6,923 nt of DNA from Oscillospiraceae bacterium (lineage in GTDB: Bacteria; Bacillota; Clostridia; Oscillospirales; Acutalibacteraceae): positions 1 to 6,923 of the forward strand of contig CACXFE010000047.1 of assembly GCA_902766855.1 (NCBI GenBank). Reading direction: 5' to 3'. The notes below the pieces were generated by a model. That model made no database searches and was not told the DNA's origin. It saw only the letters and a list, made by a program, of their open reading frames with translations. Below are positions 6,580 to 6,923 of the stretch, piece after piece; within the stretch, counting starts at the first letter, position 1; each line of letters opens with the position of its first letter. The translations under genes and the position numbers were made by a program.

Positions 6580-6590
6580 ATTATAACATA
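6580..6590 (-). promoter_or_regulatory. Extended -10 promoter for the AT-rich minus-strand gene
   Basis: On the minus strand TGTTATAAT is a consensus TATAAT (complement of 6580-6585) with TG one base upstream. The -35 region about 17 bases further up (TTTTAT) is weak, as is common with extended -10 promoters. The distance to the ATG at 6559 leaves room for the ribosome binding site. Confidence 0.55.
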
Positions 6591-6667
6591 TTAATATAAA
6601 AAATAAAAGTCTGGAAAGCCGAAATCATTCACAATTTAAAAAATCAATGGCAAAGCCGTAATACCTG

Positions 6668-6688
6668 TTACTTCTTACTTATTACTTC
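6668..6688 (+). repeat. Three tandem copies of the heptamer TTACTTM
   Basis: TTACTTC (6668-6674), TTACTTA (6675-6681) and TTACTTC (6682-6688) follow each other without gaps. A complementary GAAGTAA occurs at 6738-6744, followed by the related AAAGTAT (6745-6751), so the array could fold back on that site. Confidence 0.8.
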
Positions 6689-6785
6689 CCAAAAATCCCG
6701 AGGCAAATTGAATGGATAAGGAATAGTGAAATGTTCAGAAGTAAAAAGTATAAATCCCAAACGCTTTCGCATTCGGGATTTTTGG
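6689..6785. repeat. 13-base perfect inverted repeat spanning 97 bases
   Basis: CCAAAAATCCCGA (6689-6701) is the exact reverse complement of TCGGGATTTTTGG (6773-6785). A third, partial copy, AAATCCC (6752-6758), lies between them in the same orientation as the left arm. The right arm can therefore pair either with the distant left arm or with the nearby copy. The size and symmetry resemble a small dispersed palindromic or MITE-like repeat, but no target-site duplication is evident. Confidence 0.7.
6752..6783 (+). terminator. Terminator-like hairpin
   Basis: AAATCCC (6752-6758) pairs with GGGATTT (6775-6781). The inner AACGC/GCATT pairing closes a TTTC loop, with A/C mismatches inside the stem. 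The right arm runs into a T5 tract (6779-6783). No plus-strand gene ends just upstream, so it may be part of the repeat and not a working terminator. Confidence 0.4.
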
Positions 6786-6853
6786 CTGGGGTGGAGTAAT
6801 TCGAATGCCTTTTTCGCCTCTGTGATAGAGGACTTTGAATTTTTGGCAGCCCA
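6783..6853 (-). pseudogene. Degenerate tRNA-Gln-like element
   Basis: Read on the minus strand, the element begins TGGGCTG (complement of 6847-6853) and ends CACCCCA-G-CCA (complement of 6783-6793). The acceptor arms pair at six of seven positions. A T-loop TTCGAAT (complement of 6799-6805) sits five bases before the acceptor. A perfect five-base central stem CCTCT/AGAGG (6817-6831) stands where the anticodon stem would be. The UGGG... start and ...ACCCCAGCCA end are typical of glutamine tRNAs. The central loop has only five bases, no D arm forms and the T stem pairs poorly, so this is not a working tRNA. It may be a decayed gene, an attachment-site remnant or chance. Confidence 0.35.
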
Positions 6854-6908
6854 ATAGTAGCCTATTTGTTAAATTTATTTTTAATTATGTAATGATAGCG
6901 GTGATCTT

Positions 6909-6923
6909 ATGAAAAAATGCAAA
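6909..6923 (+). CDS. Possible start of a gene running off the right edge
   Basis: The ATG at 6909 opens MKKCK and then the window ends. GGTGATC (6900-6906) matches the extended anti-16S complement (AGGAGGTGATC) at the position that would give normal spacing to this ATG. The MKK beginning is typical of many proteins, including exported ones. Nothing about the product can be said. Confidence 0.4.

Larger units (their letters stand above)
6560..6908. other. Gene-poor, structure-rich intergenic stretch
   Basis: No convincing complete gene is seen in these 349 bases. The left end carries the promoter of the minus-strand gene. About 6600-6665 is AT-rich and plain except for a small GGCAAAGCC hairpin (6649-6657). 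From 6668 to 6853 it holds tandem heptamers, a long inverted repeat, a terminator-like hairpin and a tRNA-like element, listed separately. 6854-6899 is very AT-rich and precedes a possible new gene. Confidence 0.7.

Noticed and set aside
6817..6844. CCTCT/AGAGG hairpin followed by a T tract as a terminator
   Set aside because: The stem is only five base pairs and the T run begins eight bases after it; it is better explained as part of the tRNA-like element.
6866..6896. Promoter (TTGTTA ... TGTAATGAT) for the gene at 6909
   Set aside because: Spacing is about 19 bases, and a start near 6903 would leave the ribosome binding site out of the transcript, so it does not fit this start codon.

Overview
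The window looks like chromosomal DNA from an anaerobic, spore-forming Firmicute, probably a clostridial lineage of the Oscillospirales/Ruminococcaceae type. Three things point there: a YpeB spore-germination protein, a rubrerythrin of the kind common in strict anaerobes, and purine-rich ribosome binding sites with strong extended -10 promoters. Most of the window (1-5990) is of balanced to GC-leaning composition. From about 5990 onward it turns visibly AT-rich, which suggests an accessory segment.

Left part (1-1435): a promoter drives a tRNA-Gly(CCC) that ends in its own hairpin terminator. A LOG-family nucleotide hydrolase gene follows after a very short gap, then a rubrerythrin gene 16 bases further on. 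These two genes look like a pair and end at a strong hairpin at 1392-1437. The converging ypeB gene on the minus strand runs right up to that hairpin.

Middle (1436-5990): ypeB (minus) and lgt (plus) diverge from a 123-base intergenic region. It holds back-to-back promoter candidates: an extended -10 vegetative promoter for lgt, and a forespore-like (sigma-F/G-like) promoter for ypeB. The lgt gene leads a tight run of four overlapping genes. They encode prolipoprotein diacylglyceryl transferase, the folate enzyme FolD, an unrecognised secreted/membrane-anchored protein, and a short formate/nitrite-family channel. The overlaps are 17, 4 and 29 bases, with no internal terminator visible, so this is very probably one operon. 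FolD handles one-carbon units at the formyl/methylene-tetrahydrofolate level and the channel family moves formate-like anions, so a one-carbon/formate link is plausible; the protein between them is uncharacterised. A strong, nearly symmetric hairpin at 5943-5985 closes the operon.

Right part (5991-6923): one AT-rich minus-strand gene encodes a two-helix membrane protein with a small, possibly PH-like, C-terminal domain. After it comes about 350 bases without a clear gene. This stretch is packed with structure: a triple heptamer tandem repeat, a 13-base perfect inverted repeat, a terminator-like hairpin, and a degenerate tRNA-Gln-like element on the minus strand. The first codons of a further plus-strand gene may start at 6909. 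This last kilobase is the part most likely to be mobile or poorly described. I saw no CRISPR array, transposase gene or obvious defence system.
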